Source: Pseudomonadota bacterium (lineage in GTDB: Bacteria > Pseudomonadota > Alphaproteobacteria > Acetobacterales > Acetobacteraceae). From it: DNA of 11,365 bases. How positions within the stretch are numbered: the stretch's first letter is position 1; every line of letters begins with the position of its first letter. This document shows positions 1 through 7,886 of the stretch, in pieces. The stretch lies in the NCBI GenBank assembly GCA_021784255.1, contig JAJXSZ010000070.1:1-11365 (forward strand). The letters are read 5' to 3'. The notes beneath the pieces were generated by a model, which was not told where the DNA came from, did not search any database, and saw only the letters and a program-made list of their open reading frames with translations. Made by a program: the position numbers and the translations under genes.

Positions 1-131
1 GCCTGCTGGCCGACCGCTTCGGAGTGCCGGTCGCCTTCCTCGTCGGCGTCATCGCCGCGGCCGACGGGTTCGTCATCGCCGCGGCCGGCGGCTTCGCCAC
101 CGCGCTCAGCATGGCACGCGCCCGCCGCTAG
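1..131 (+). CDS. C-terminal end of a probable MFS transporter (partial)
   Basis: The reading frame is open from the window edge (first full codon at 3) and ends with TAG at 129-131. The visible 42 residues start with LLADRFG, followed by a long hydrophobic Ala/Gly/Val stretch and a short basic tail, MARARR. A G/A-D-R-F/G turn followed by a final transmembrane helix and a short basic cytoplasmic end is typical of the last helices of major facilitator superfamily transporters. The substrate cannot be told from this fragment, and another polytopic membrane protein is possible. The stop overlaps the stop of the convergent mazG gene by two bases, so there is no room for a separate terminator. Confidence 0.5.
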   Translation, partial: LLADRFGVPVAFLVGVIAAADGFVIAAAGGFATALSMARARR

Positions 132-952
132 CCGCTGCGCTTCTCGGTTTGCTTCACCGCCTGCCAGGCCTGCTCCATTGCCGCCAGCGTGGCGTCCTGC
201 GGCGCCAGGCCGCGCTCGGCGAGCTGCGCCTCGACGCCACGGAAGCGCCGCTCGAACTTCTCGTTGCCGGCCCGCAGGCAGGTCTCGGGGTCGAGGTCGA
301 GCTTACGCGCGAGGTTGGCGACCACGAACAGGATGTCGCCCATCTCGTCGGCGAGCCGCGCCCGCTCGCCGGCCGCGAGCTCGGCGCGCAGCTCGCCCAC
401 TTCCTCGGCCAGCTTCTCCAGCACCTGGTCCGGCCCCGCCCAGTCGAACCCCACCCGCGCCGCGCGCCGCGTCAGCTTCAGCGCCCGGGTGAGGGCGGGC
501 AGGTCGAGCGGGATGCCCGCCAGCGTCCCGGTTTCGGCGCGGGCGGCGCGCTCGTGGCGCTTCTGCGCCTCCCAGGCATCGGTCTGCTGCGCCGTGTCGC
601 GTGCCGCGGCGCTGGCGAAGACGTGCGGATGGCGGCGGATCATCTTGTCGACGATGCGCCGGGCGACGTCCTCGAAGCGGAAGGCGCCGCGCTCCTCGGC
701 CAGCCGCGCATGGTAGACGACCTGAAACAGCAGGTCGCCGAGCTCGTCCTCGAGTGCGGCCATGTCGGCGCGCGCGATCGCGTCCGCCACCTCATAGGCT
801 TCCTCGATCGTGTACGGCGCGATCGAGGCGAAATCCTGCTCCTTGTCCCACGGGCAGCCGCGCTCGGGGTCGCGCAGCGCGGCCATCACCGCGATCAGCC
901 GCTGCACCGGGTCGGGCTCGTCGTGCACATGCTTGTCCATGCCCCGGGGCAT
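128..952 (-). CDS. mazG: Nucleoside triphosphate pyrophosphohydrolase MazG
   Basis: MazG hydrolyses (d)NTPs to the NMP and pyrophosphate. It cleans the nucleotide pool and, in E. coli, affects ppGpp levels during starvation. The 274 residues match the usual length of about 260-270 and carry both tandem MazG domains. In the N-terminal domain I see CPWD at 33-36, the EExxE-type metal site around E50, E51 and E54, and EDELGD at 68-73. In the C-terminal catalytic domain I see EEVGE around 183-187, DEMGD at 202-206 and a terminal NEKFERRFR at 230-238. The protein is intact with no missing metal ligand. The start at 952 is the first ATG. A second in-frame ATG at 940 is equally possible, because neither has a strong ribosome binding site. 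The gene is divergent from ilvD and convergent with the MFS fragment. Confidence 0.95.
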   Translation of the reverse strand: MPRGMDKHVHDEPDPVQRLIAVMAALRDPERGCPWDKEQDFASIAPYTIEEAYEVADAIARADMAALEDELGDLLFQVVYHARLAEERGAFRFEDVARRIVDKMIRRHPHVFASAAARDTAQQTDAWEAQKRHERAARAETGTLAGIPLDLPALTRALKLTRRAARVGFDWAGPDQVLEKLAEEVGELRAELAAGERARLADEMGDILFVVANLARKLDLDPETCLRAGNEKFERRFRGVEAQLAERGLAPQDATLAAMEQAWQAVKQTEKRSG

Positions 953-1057
953 AGACGCAGCGGCCCCGCTTGGACAGACCGCGGGTGCGCGATCCGGCTT
1001 GTCCGATCGGGGCGAGTGTGGTTCCCATCACCGGAGGATCCGCCGAGGGAGAGCTCC
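953..1057. promoter_or_regulatory. Divergent mazG/ilvD intergenic region, presumed promoters
   Basis: These 105 bases must hold the promoters of two divergent genes, mazG leftward and ilvD rightward. I cannot identify a convincing -35/-10 pair. TTGGAC at 970-975 resembles a -35, but no acceptable -10 lies 16-18 bases downstream. No leader peptide, attenuator hairpin or T-box-like structure is visible ahead of ilvD. A purine-rich GAGGGAGAG at 1045-1053, four bases before the ilvD ATG, is its likely ribosome binding site, with a second GGAGG at 1033-1037. Confidence 0.4.
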
Positions 1058-2889
1058 ATGCCCGTCTACCGTTCCCGCACCACCACCCATGGCCGCAACA
1101 TGGCCGGCGCCCGCGGCCTTTGGCGTGCCACCGGCATGAAGGATGGGGATTTCGGCAAGCCCATCATCGCCATCGCCAACTCCTTCACCCAATTCGTGCC
1201 CGGCCATGTCCACCTCAAGGATCTCGGCCAGCTCGTCGCGCGCGAGGTCGAGGCGGCCGGCGGCGTGGCGAAGGAGTTCAACACCATCGCCGTCGATGAC
1301 GGCATCGCCATGGGCCACGACGGCATGCTCTACAGCCTGCCCTCGCGCGAGCTGATCGCGGACGCCGTCGAGTACATGGCCAACGCGCATTGCGCCGACG
1401 CGCTGGTCTGCATCTCCAACTGCGACAAGATCACGCCCGGCATGCTGATGGCGGCGATGCGCCTCAACATCCCCGCCATCTTCGTCTCCGGCGGCCCGAT
1501 GGAGGCCGGCAAGGTGGTCCTCAAGGGCAAGGAGCGGGCGGTCGATCTCATCGACGCGATGGTCTATGCCGCCGACAGCTCGGTCAGCGAGGCCGAGGTC
1601 GCGGCGATGGAGCGCTCCTCGTGCCCGACCTGCGGCTCCTGCTCGGGCATGTTCACCGCCAATTCGATGAACTGCCTGGTCGAGGCGCTCGGGCTCGCGC
1701 TGCCCGGCAACGGCACCGTGCTGGCGACCCATGCCGACCGCCGGCGCCTGTTCCAGGAGGCCGGCCACCTCATCGTCGATCTGGCGCGGCGGTGGTACGA
1801 GCAGGACGACGCCTCGGTGCTGCCGCGCAGCATCGCCAGCTTTGCCGCCTTCGAGAACGCGATGGCGCTCGACATCGCCATGGGCGGCTCGACCAACACC
1901 GTGCTGCACCTGCTCGCCGCCAGCGAGGAGGGCAGGGTGGGCTTCACCATGACCGACATCGACCGGCTGTCGCGGCGCGTGCCGGTGCTGTGCAAGGTCG
2001 CGCCCTCGGTCGCGGACGTGCATGTCGAGGACGTGCATCGCGCCGGCGGCGTGGTCGGCATCATGGCCGAGCTCGATCGCGCCGGACTGATCCATCGCGA
2101 CTGCGTCTGCGTGCACGCGCCGACGATCGGCGAGGCGCTCGCCCGCTGGGACGTGATGACCAGCAACAGCGCCATGGTTGACGAGTTCTACCGCGCCGCG
2201 CCGGGCGGCGTGCCGACGCAGGAAGCGTTCAGCCAGTCGCGCCGCTGGCCGGACGTCGACCGCGACCGCGCCAGGGGCGTGATCCGCAGCGCCGCCGGCG
2301 CCTTCTCGCACGACGGCGGGCTTGCGGTGCTGTCCGGCAACATCGCCGAGGACGGCTGCATCGTGAAGACCGCGGGCGTCGATGCGTCGATCCTGCAGTT
2401 TTCCGGCCCGGCCCGGATCTTCGAGAGCCAGGAGGACGCGGTCAGCGCCATCCTCGGTGGACGGATCGAGGCCGGCGACGTGGTGCTGATCCGCTACGAG
2501 GGCCCGAAGGGCGGGCCGGGCATGCAGGAGATGCTCTATCCCACGAGCTACCTGAAATCGAAGGGCCTGGGCAAAGCCTGCGCGCTGGTCACCGACGGGC
2601 GCTTCTCCGGCGGCACCTCCGGTCTCTCGATCGGCCATGTCTCGCCCGAGGCCGCCGAGGGCGGTGCCATTGGCCTGGTCGAGGAGGGCGATCGGATCGC
2701 GATCGACATTCCCGCGCGCTCCATCCGCGTCGAGGTCGCCGACGAGGTGCTGGCGCGCCGCCGCGCCGCGCGCACGTCCTGGAAGCCAGCCAAGCGCGAG
2801 CGCGCCGTCTCCCAGGCGCTGCGCGCCTACGCCGCGCTCACCACCAGTGCTGCGCGCGGGGCCGTGCGCGACGTTTCGCAAGTCGAACG

Positions 2890-2893
<4 letters not shown>
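1058..2893 (+). CDS. ilvD: Dihydroxy-acid dehydratase
   Basis: IlvD catalyses the Fe-S dependent dehydration of 2,3-dihydroxyisovalerate and 2,3-dihydroxy-3-methylvalerate to the 2-oxo acids. This is the third common step of valine and isoleucine synthesis and also feeds leucine and CoA. The 611 residues match the E. coli-type enzyme (about 616). Visible marks are VDDG with D80-D81 (Mg ligand region), CISNCDKITPGM with C118, C122, D123 and K124, and the cysteine cluster SCPTCGSCSGMFTANSMNC with C189, C192 and C195. Near the C-terminus is GRFSGGTSG with S517 and S521. C122 and C195 fall at the positions used for cluster binding in E. coli IlvD. The ATG at 1058 is chosen because the conserved PVYRSRTTTHGRNMAGARGLW start follows it and GAGGGAGAG precedes it. 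Its TGA overlaps the next gene (GTGA), so the two are probably co-transcribed and translationally coupled. Confidence 0.97.
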
Positions 2894-3915
<1,022 letters not shown>

Positions 3916-3919
3916 GCTG

Positions 3920-5590
3920 CTAATCCTCCCGCCGCAGCCGGCTCGGCAGCAGCGTGCCCTCGGCCTCCAGCACCGGATAGGCCGCCGCCGAAACGAGATG
4001 CGTGTTGATGCGCTTGAAGTCGCGCACCAGGTCGACATGCAGCGCGCCGGCCGCGACCGGCGTGTCGAGCGCATCGGCGTGCCCGTCGCGCAGCCGCGCC
4101 AGCTCCGCCGCCGTCGCCGCCGCCTCGAGGTCGCGGAACGCCTCTTTCTCGGCGGCGAGGTCGCGCGCCGCGCGCGGGTCCTCGGTCATGAACACGGAGG
4201 CGGCACGCCGCAGATTGGCGCAAAGCCGCTCGATCACCGCCTGGATCTCGGTCTGCTCCGCCGCGCCCAGCACCACACCGCGCTTCAGCCGCTTGCCCGC
4301 CGCGGCCATGATGTTCTGGTCCACCACATCGCCGGCGTGTTCGAGATGGGTCGCGAAATGAAAGATCTGCGCCAGACGGCGGTGGTCGCTCTCGATCATC
4401 GCATCGGCGTCGAGCCTGGCGAGATAGGTGCGGATCGCGGCGTTGAGCTTGTCGAGCACGTCGTCGAGCCGCCGCGCCTCGGCGATGCGCCGGCGGTCAC
4501 CGGCGGCCAGCGCATCGCCCGCGGCGCGCAGCATCGCCTCCAGCACATCGGCCATGCGCAGCGCCTCGCGCGCCGCCCCGGCAAGGGCGACACTCGGCGC
4601 CTCGCGCTCGGCAGCACCGAGATAGAGCGGCTGCGCCGGGTCGCGCCCGGTCACGCGCTCGGGCAGCAGCCGGCGCAGCAGCGCCGCGTAGGGAGTGAGC
4701 AGCGGGAAGAACAGCAGCGCCAGCACCAGGTTGAATCCGGTGTGGAAATCCGCCACCGCGCGTCCGCTGTCGCCCTCGACGGCGACGACCCAGCGGGTGA
4801 GCCAGGGCAGGGCGGGCAGCACCAGCGCCGCGCCGGCGACACGGTTGAGCAGGTTGCCGAGTGGCAGCCGCCGCGCCGCGCCGTCGGCGCCGGCCGAACT
4901 TTCCAGCAGCGGGTTGATCGCGGTGCCGAGATTGGCGCCGACCACCATGGCGAAGGCGGTTGCCGGCGGCACCACGCCCTTGGTCGCGAAGGACATGATC
5001 AGCAGCACCACCGCGACCGAGGAATGCGCCGCCCAGGTCACCGCTGCGGCCACCAGCGCGGCCAGCGTCGGGTCGGTCGCGACCGTGCCCAGCATCAGCC
5101 GCAGACTCGGCGCGTTTTCATAAGGCGTGACCAGCGCCAGCAACTGCTGCAGCGCGGTGAGCATCAGCCCAAGCCCGATCGCCACGCGCCCGAGGTCGCG
5201 GGTGCGGCTCTGCTCGCCGCGGCGGAACATCAACACGCCGGCCAGGATGCCGAGCGAGGCGACGCCGGCGACGTCGAACGACAGCAGCTGCACGATCAGG
5301 GTGGTGCCGAGATTGGCGCCCAGCATCGTCGCCAGCGCCGGCACCAGCTCGACCAGGCCGGCGCCGGCAAAGGAGGCGACCATCAGTCCGGTCGCGGTCG
5401 AGCTTTGCAGGATCGCGGTGACGCCGAGCCCGGCCAGCAGCGCCTTGCCGCGGTGGCCGAGCGCCATGCCGAGAAAACGGCGCAACTGGGTGCCGAAGGC
5501 GCGCTGGATGCCGGTCTGCACCATGTGCAGCCCCCACAGCAGCAGTGCCACGGCGCCGCCGAGATCGAGCAGGGTGAGGGTCGTCTGCAT
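3920..5590 (-). CDS. Na/Pi cotransporter family protein with C-terminal PhoU-like domain (YjbB type)
   Basis: The predicted 556-residue inner-membrane protein resembles E. coli YjbB, which is linked to phosphate export. The N-terminal half holds the inverted Na/Pi cotransporter repeats. Repeat 1 has QSSTATG at 62-68 and GANLGT at 91-96. Repeat 2 has HSSVAVV at 189-195 and GANLGT at 218-223. Repeat 2 has His where repeat 1 has the usual Gln. More membrane segments run to about residue 308. Residues from about 335 to 540 form a helical, charged PhoU-like region (ATHLEHAGDVVDQNIM and a second half ending in DFKRINTHL). The start at 5590 is preferred over an upstream ATG at 5629 because homology to YjbB begins at TLTLLDLGGAVALLLWG. 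No good ribosome binding site precedes it. The start codon lies inside a PHO-box-like repeat. The stop is 4 bases from that of the convergent fusion gene. Confidence 0.9.
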   Translation of the reverse strand: MQTTLTLLDLGGAVALLLWGLHMVQTGIQRAFGTQLRRFLGMALGHRGKALLAGLGVTAILQSSTATGLMVASFAGAGLVELVPALATMLGANLGTTLIVQLLSFDVAGVASLGILAGVLMFRRGEQSRTRDLGRVAIGLGLMLTALQQLLALVTPYENAPSLRLMLGTVATDPTLAALVAAAVTWAAHSSVAVVLLIMSFATKGVVPPATAFAMVVGANLGTAINPLLESSAGADGAARRLPLGNLLNRVAGAALVLPALPWLTRWVVAVEGDSGRAVADFHTGFNLVLALLFFPLLTPYAALLRRLLPERVTGRDPAQPLYLGAAEREAPSVALAGAAREALRMADVLEAMLRAAGDALAAGDRRRIAEARRLDDVLDKLNAAIRTYLARLDADAMIESDHRRLAQIFHFATHLEHAGDVVDQNIMAAAGKRLKRGVVLGAAEQTEIQAVIERLCANLRRAASVFMTEDPRAARDLAAEKEAFRDLEAAATAAELARLRDGHADALDTPVAAGALHVDLVRDFKRINTHLVSAAAYPVLEAEGTLLPSRLRRED

Positions 5591-5606
5591 GACAGAAATG
5601 TGACAA
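5589..5606 (-). promoter_or_regulatory. PHO box (putative PhoB binding site) overlapping the transporter start codon
   Basis: Read on the minus strand the sequence is TTGTCAC-ATTT-CTGTCAT, two 7-base direct repeats with 11-base periodicity. The PHO box consensus is CTGTCAT-A(A/T)A(A/T)-CTGTCA(C/T), and 15 of 18 positions agree. The last two bases are the A and T of the ATG of the Na/Pi cotransporter family gene. Classical PhoB activator sites sit near -35, tens of bases before the start codon. This position would suit a road-block or repressor site instead. A chance match is possible but less likely in DNA this GC-rich, and the downstream gene is itself a phosphate-family transporter with a PhoU-like domain. 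Confidence 0.55.
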
Positions 5607-5642
5607 CACGACCGCGCCGGCACAAGCACTGCCGTGCGCCCG

Positions 5643-5669
5643 ATTGTCGCAGAAGGTATATTATGTCAA
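5643..5669 (-). promoter_or_regulatory. Candidate promoter for the Na/Pi cotransporter family gene
   Basis: On the minus strand a perfect TTGACA (5669-5664) is followed after 15 bases by GACAAT (5648-5643), a 4/6 match to TATAAT. The spacer is shorter than the usual 16-18. The site lies in the only AT-rich island of the neighbourhood (about 5655-5677). If used, transcription would start near 5637, about 45 bases before the start codon. The PHO-box-like repeat would then lie downstream of the transcription start. Confidence 0.3.
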
Positions 5670-5767
5670 ATTACAACGTGACCGGTCTGGCCGGCCCCGG
5701 CGAAGCGCGGCCAAAGCCAGCGCCCGGCAGACTGGCATCGGCCCGCAGCAAGATCCGGTCGGCCTGA
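5663..5767 (+). CDS. Possible small ORF (34 residues), unrecognised
   Basis: An ATG at 5663 opens a 34-codon frame ending with TGA at 5765-5767. The peptide starts MSNYNVTGLAGPGEARPK, is basic and rich in Ala, Gly, Pro and Arg, and has no membrane segment or signal peptide. In its favour, AGAAGG at 5651-5656 gives a well-placed ribosome binding site (6-base spacing), and a hairpin begins at the stop codon. Against it, open frames are common by chance in GC-rich DNA and I recognise no homologue. The region also overlaps a candidate promoter on the other strand. It may be an untranslated stretch. Confidence 0.15.
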   Translation: MSNYNVTGLAGPGEARPKPAPGRLASARSKIRSA

Positions 5768-5797
5768 GCCGCGCAGGCTCAGACCAACCGGAGGTTG
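5764..5797. terminator. Tandem hairpins after the DUF1269 gene, possible terminator
   Basis: CTGAGCC (5764-5770) pairs perfectly with GGCTCAG (5776-5782) around the loop gcgca. A second, shorter stem pairs CAACC (5785-5789) with GGTTG (5793-5797) around gga. On the minus strand they lie 3 to about 36 bases after the stop of the DUF1269 gene, which ends the long leftward operon. A terminator or transcript-protecting structure is therefore reasonable. Neither hairpin is followed by a T-run on either strand, so a canonical Rho-independent terminator is not supported. Confidence 0.35.
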
Positions 5798-5799
5798 CT

Positions 5800-6285
5800 C
5801 TAGCGCCCCGCCAGCGCCTCGCGCAGCGCGTTTTCCCGGGTCCGGTCGAAACTGGTGCGCAGCACCGTGCCGCCCAGACCCGCGAGATCCTCGGTGATCT
5901 TCTCCGGCGCCGTGCTGCCGGTCATCAGGAACAGCACGGCAGCACCCTCGGGCACGTTCTCGGCGATGCCGCGCATGAACCCGTCGTTGATGCCCACATC
6001 GGTCAGCGCCCCGATCAGCGCGCCCGACGCGGCGCCGATCGCAGCACCGGCCAGCGGCATCATGAACAGAACCCCGACCAGCAGGCCCCAGAATCCACCG
6101 GAGGCCGCACCGGTGCCGGTGGTGTTGATCATCTGGTTGAGTTTCACATGCCCGTTCGCGTGCCGCACCGCGACCACCGCGTCGGCCAGCTCGATCATGT
6201 AATTCTTCTGCATCTCCAGGATCTTGGACCGCGCCGCCTCGGCCGTTTCCTCATCCTTGAAGACAATTGCGATCAGGTTGCTCAT
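5800..6285 (-). CDS. DUF1269 domain-containing membrane-associated protein
   Basis: The 161 residues begin MSNLIAIVFKDEETAEAARS and match in pattern the DUF1269 family (PF06897): an N-terminal alpha/beta stretch, a central glycine-rich hydrophobic segment and a C-terminal alpha/beta stretch. The central segment at about 56-97 (GTGAASGGFWGLLVGVLFMM, then Gly/Ala repeats) resembles a glycine-zipper hairpin able to insert in a membrane. The rest looks soluble. The function of the family is unknown. The start at 6285 has GGAG at 6297-6294 with 8-base spacing. It also overlaps the stop of the MBL hydrolase gene (ATGA), so the two are translationally coupled. It is the last gene of the operon and is followed by two hairpins. 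Its base composition is lower in GC than the upstream operon genes. Confidence 0.85.
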   Translation of the reverse strand: MSNLIAIVFKDEETAEAARSKILEMQKNYMIELADAVVAVRHANGHVKLNQMINTTGTGAASGGFWGLLVGVLFMMPLAGAAIGAASGALIGALTDVGINDGFMRGIAENVPEGAAVLFLMTGSTAPEKITEDLAGLGGTVLRTSFDRTRENALREALAGR

Positions 6286-7070
6286 GCGGGAATCTCCAAC
6301 ACCATACCATCATAGCCGGCCTCAACGTGCGGTGGCAGGGTCCTGGTCATCCAGCCATAATCCATGTCGGTGCCGAGATGCGTCAGCACCGTCCGGCGCG
6401 GCCGCAGCCGCTCGATCCAGGCCAGGACCTGGTCGAGATTGGCATGAACCCAATGGGTTGCGCGCTGGAAACAGCCCACGACCCAGGTGTCCACGCCCTC
6501 CAGCGCCGCCATCGCCTTTTCGTTCAGGATCAGGACATCCGTCGAATACCCGAAGGCGCCGACGCGCAGCCCCAAGGTCTTGCACACCTTGTGATCCTGC
6601 TCGAACAGCCGGACCGGAAATCCCGCCGGATCAATGCTCTGGCCAGGCTCGACGATGCGCGGTTCGAGGACCGGGCGGAAGAATCCAGGGGGTGTCCAGG
6701 GCCGGAACGCATAGGGAAACCGCGTCGTCAGCTCCTTCATTGTTTCTGTGGTTCCAAAGGTTTCAAGCGGTCGGTTGACGATCCGGTTGAGCGCGCGCAG
6801 GTCGTCAAGCCCCATCACGTGGTCGGCATGCGCATGCGTGTAGAGCACGGCGTCGATCCGCCCGATCGCCGCCGCCAGGAGCTGCATGCGCAGCTCCGGC
6901 GCGGTGTCGACCAGCAGCGCGCCGCCGGCATCCTCGATCACGATGCTCGCCCGGCTGCGCCGGTTGCGCGGCTCAGCCGGGTCGCAGACGCCCCAGTCGC
7001 CGAGCCCGCCGACACCGCCCAGCATCGGCACGCCGGCCGAGGCGCCGCTGCCCAGCAGCGTCACGCGCAC
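6282..7070 (-). CDS. MBL-fold metallo-hydrolase (PhnP-like)
   Basis: The 262-residue protein belongs to the metallo-beta-lactamase fold group that includes the phosphoribosyl cyclic phosphodiesterase PhnP. Visible metal-binding marks are the THAHADH motif at 78-84 (H79, H81, D83, H84), D55 in LLVDTAPEL, H160 in EQDHKV, D178 in GYSTDV and H231 in THLGTDMDY. The N-terminal LLGSGASAGVP is typical of this group. No phn genes are nearby. In many alphaproteobacteria a gene of this type follows metG-tatD, so a housekeeping phosphodiesterase role is more likely than phosphonate degradation. The substrate is not known. The start is GTG at 7070, supported by AGGAAGGAG at 7087-7079. The gene lies 30 bases after tatD and overlaps the DUF1269 start by ATGA. 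The 3' half is visibly less GC-rich than the 5' half. Confidence 0.88.
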   Translation of the reverse strand: MRVTLLGSGASAGVPMLGGVGGLGDWGVCDPAEPRNRRSRASIVIEDAGGALLVDTAPELRMQLLAAAIGRIDAVLYTHAHADHVMGLDDLRALNRIVNRPLETFGTTETMKELTTRFPYAFRPWTPPGFFRPVLEPRIVEPGQSIDPAGFPVRLFEQDHKVCKTLGLRVGAFGYSTDVLILNEKAMAALEGVDTWVVGCFQRATHWVHANLDQVLAWIERLRPRRTVLTHLGTDMDYGWMTRTLPPHVEAGYDGMVLEIPA

Positions 7071-7078
7071 CGCGGCGT

Positions 7079-7087
7079 CTCCTTCCT
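7079..7087 (-). promoter_or_regulatory. Ribosome binding site that fixes the GTG start of the MBL hydrolase
   Basis: The minus strand reads AGGAAGGAG, 8 bases before the GTG at 7070-7068. It is the strongest Shine-Dalgarno match I noticed in this operon and lies in the 30-base tatD/MBL gap, the largest gap of the operon. It supports the GTG start, for which there is no nearby ATG alternative. Confidence 0.7.
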
Positions 7088-7100
7088 CGAGAGCGCGCGG

Positions 7101-7886
7101 TCAGGCGGCACGGGTGAACAGGCGGCGGAAATTGGCCGTGGTGAGGTCGGCGAGTGCCGCCGGGCTGAGCGCGCGCAGCTCCGCGAGCTTCGCTGCGGTG
7201 TGCACCACGAAGGCCGGCTCGCAGCGCTTGCCGCGCAACGGAACCGGCGCGAGGTAGGGCGAATCCGTCTCCACCAGCAGCCGTTCGGCCGGCACGTCGC
7301 GGGCGATCGCGCGCAGCTCCTCCGAACGCGGGAAGGTCAGGATGCCCGAGAAGCTGATCAAGCCGCCGAGCGCCAGCGCCGCCTCCGCGAGCCCGCGGCT
7401 GGAGGAGAAACAGTGCAGCAGGAACGCGAACGGACCGCCCCGGTCCCATTCGTCGCGCAGGATGGCCGCGACATCGGCGTCGGCATCGCGGGCGTGGATC
7501 GCCAGCGGCACGCCGGCCAGCCGCGCGGCGCGGATATGGGCGCGGAATCCCGCCTGCTGCGCCGGCCGCGGCGAGGTGTCGTAGAAGTAGTCGAGTCCCG
7601 ACTCGCCGATTCCGACCACGCGCGGATACGCAGTTTCCGCCGCGATCGATTCGGGACTCGGCCCCTCGCCCGCCTCGTTCCAGTACTCGCCGGCATGATG
7701 CGGATGCACGCCAACCGTCGCCCAGACCTGCTGCTCGGCCGCGATTGCGCGCAGCGCGGCGCTCGCCGCGAGGGTGGTGGCGATGGTCACCATCTCAGCG
7801 ACCCCAGCCGCGCGCGCCCGCGCCACCACCGCGCTGCGTTCCGGCTCGGCGAAATGGTCGAGATGGCAGTGCGAATCGACCAGCAT
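7101..7886 (-). CDS. tatD: TatD family metal-dependent hydrolase (DNase)
   Basis: TatD proteins are TIM-barrel metal hydrolases with 3'-5' exonuclease or DNase activity, linked to DNA repair and quality control. The 261 residues have the usual length (about 260) and all the metal ligands: H6 and H8 in DSHCHLD, E95 in GIGESGLDY, H131 in AIHARDAD, H158 in LLHCF, and D208 in VETDSPYLAP. The N-terminal MLVDSHCHLDHF is the normal family start, which fixes the ATG at 7886. That ATG shares one base with the metG stop (TGATG), so the two genes are coupled. The metG-tatD order is conserved in very distant bacteria as well. Confidence 0.95.
   Translation of the reverse strand: MLVDSHCHLDHFAEPERSAVVARARAAGVAEMVTIATTLAASAALRAIAAEQQVWATVGVHPHHAGEYWNEAGEGPSPESIAAETAYPRVVGIGESGLDYFYDTSPRPAQQAGFRAHIRAARLAGVPLAIHARDADADVAAILRDEWDRGGPFAFLLHCFSSSRGLAEAALALGGLISFSGILTFPRSEELRAIARDVPAERLLVETDSPYLAPVPLRGKRCEPAFVVHTAAKLAELRALSPAALADLTTANFRRLFTRAA

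Noticed and set aside
970..1004. Inverted repeat GGACA (972-976) / TGTCC (1000-1004) upstream of ilvD as an operator
   Set aside because: The arms are only five bases and imperfect when extended, and matches of this size are expected by chance. It resembles no operator known to me.
149..1057. N-terminal extension of ilvD across the mazG gene
   Set aside because: The plus-strand frame stays open by GC bias. The conserved IlvD N-terminus and the Shine-Dalgarno place the start at 1058.
5591..5629. 13-residue N-terminal extension of the Na/Pi cotransporter protein (start at 5629)
   Set aside because: The extension (MLVPARSCCHISV) has no counterpart in YjbB-like proteins, whose first helix aligns with the sequence right after the ATG at 5590.
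3998..5767. 589-codon open frame antisense to the Na/Pi cotransporter gene
   Set aside because: It is low-complexity Arg/Gln/His-rich sequence with no domain. The minus-strand membrane protein explains the region. Only its last 34 codons (5663-5767), which lie outside that gene, were kept as a weak candidate.
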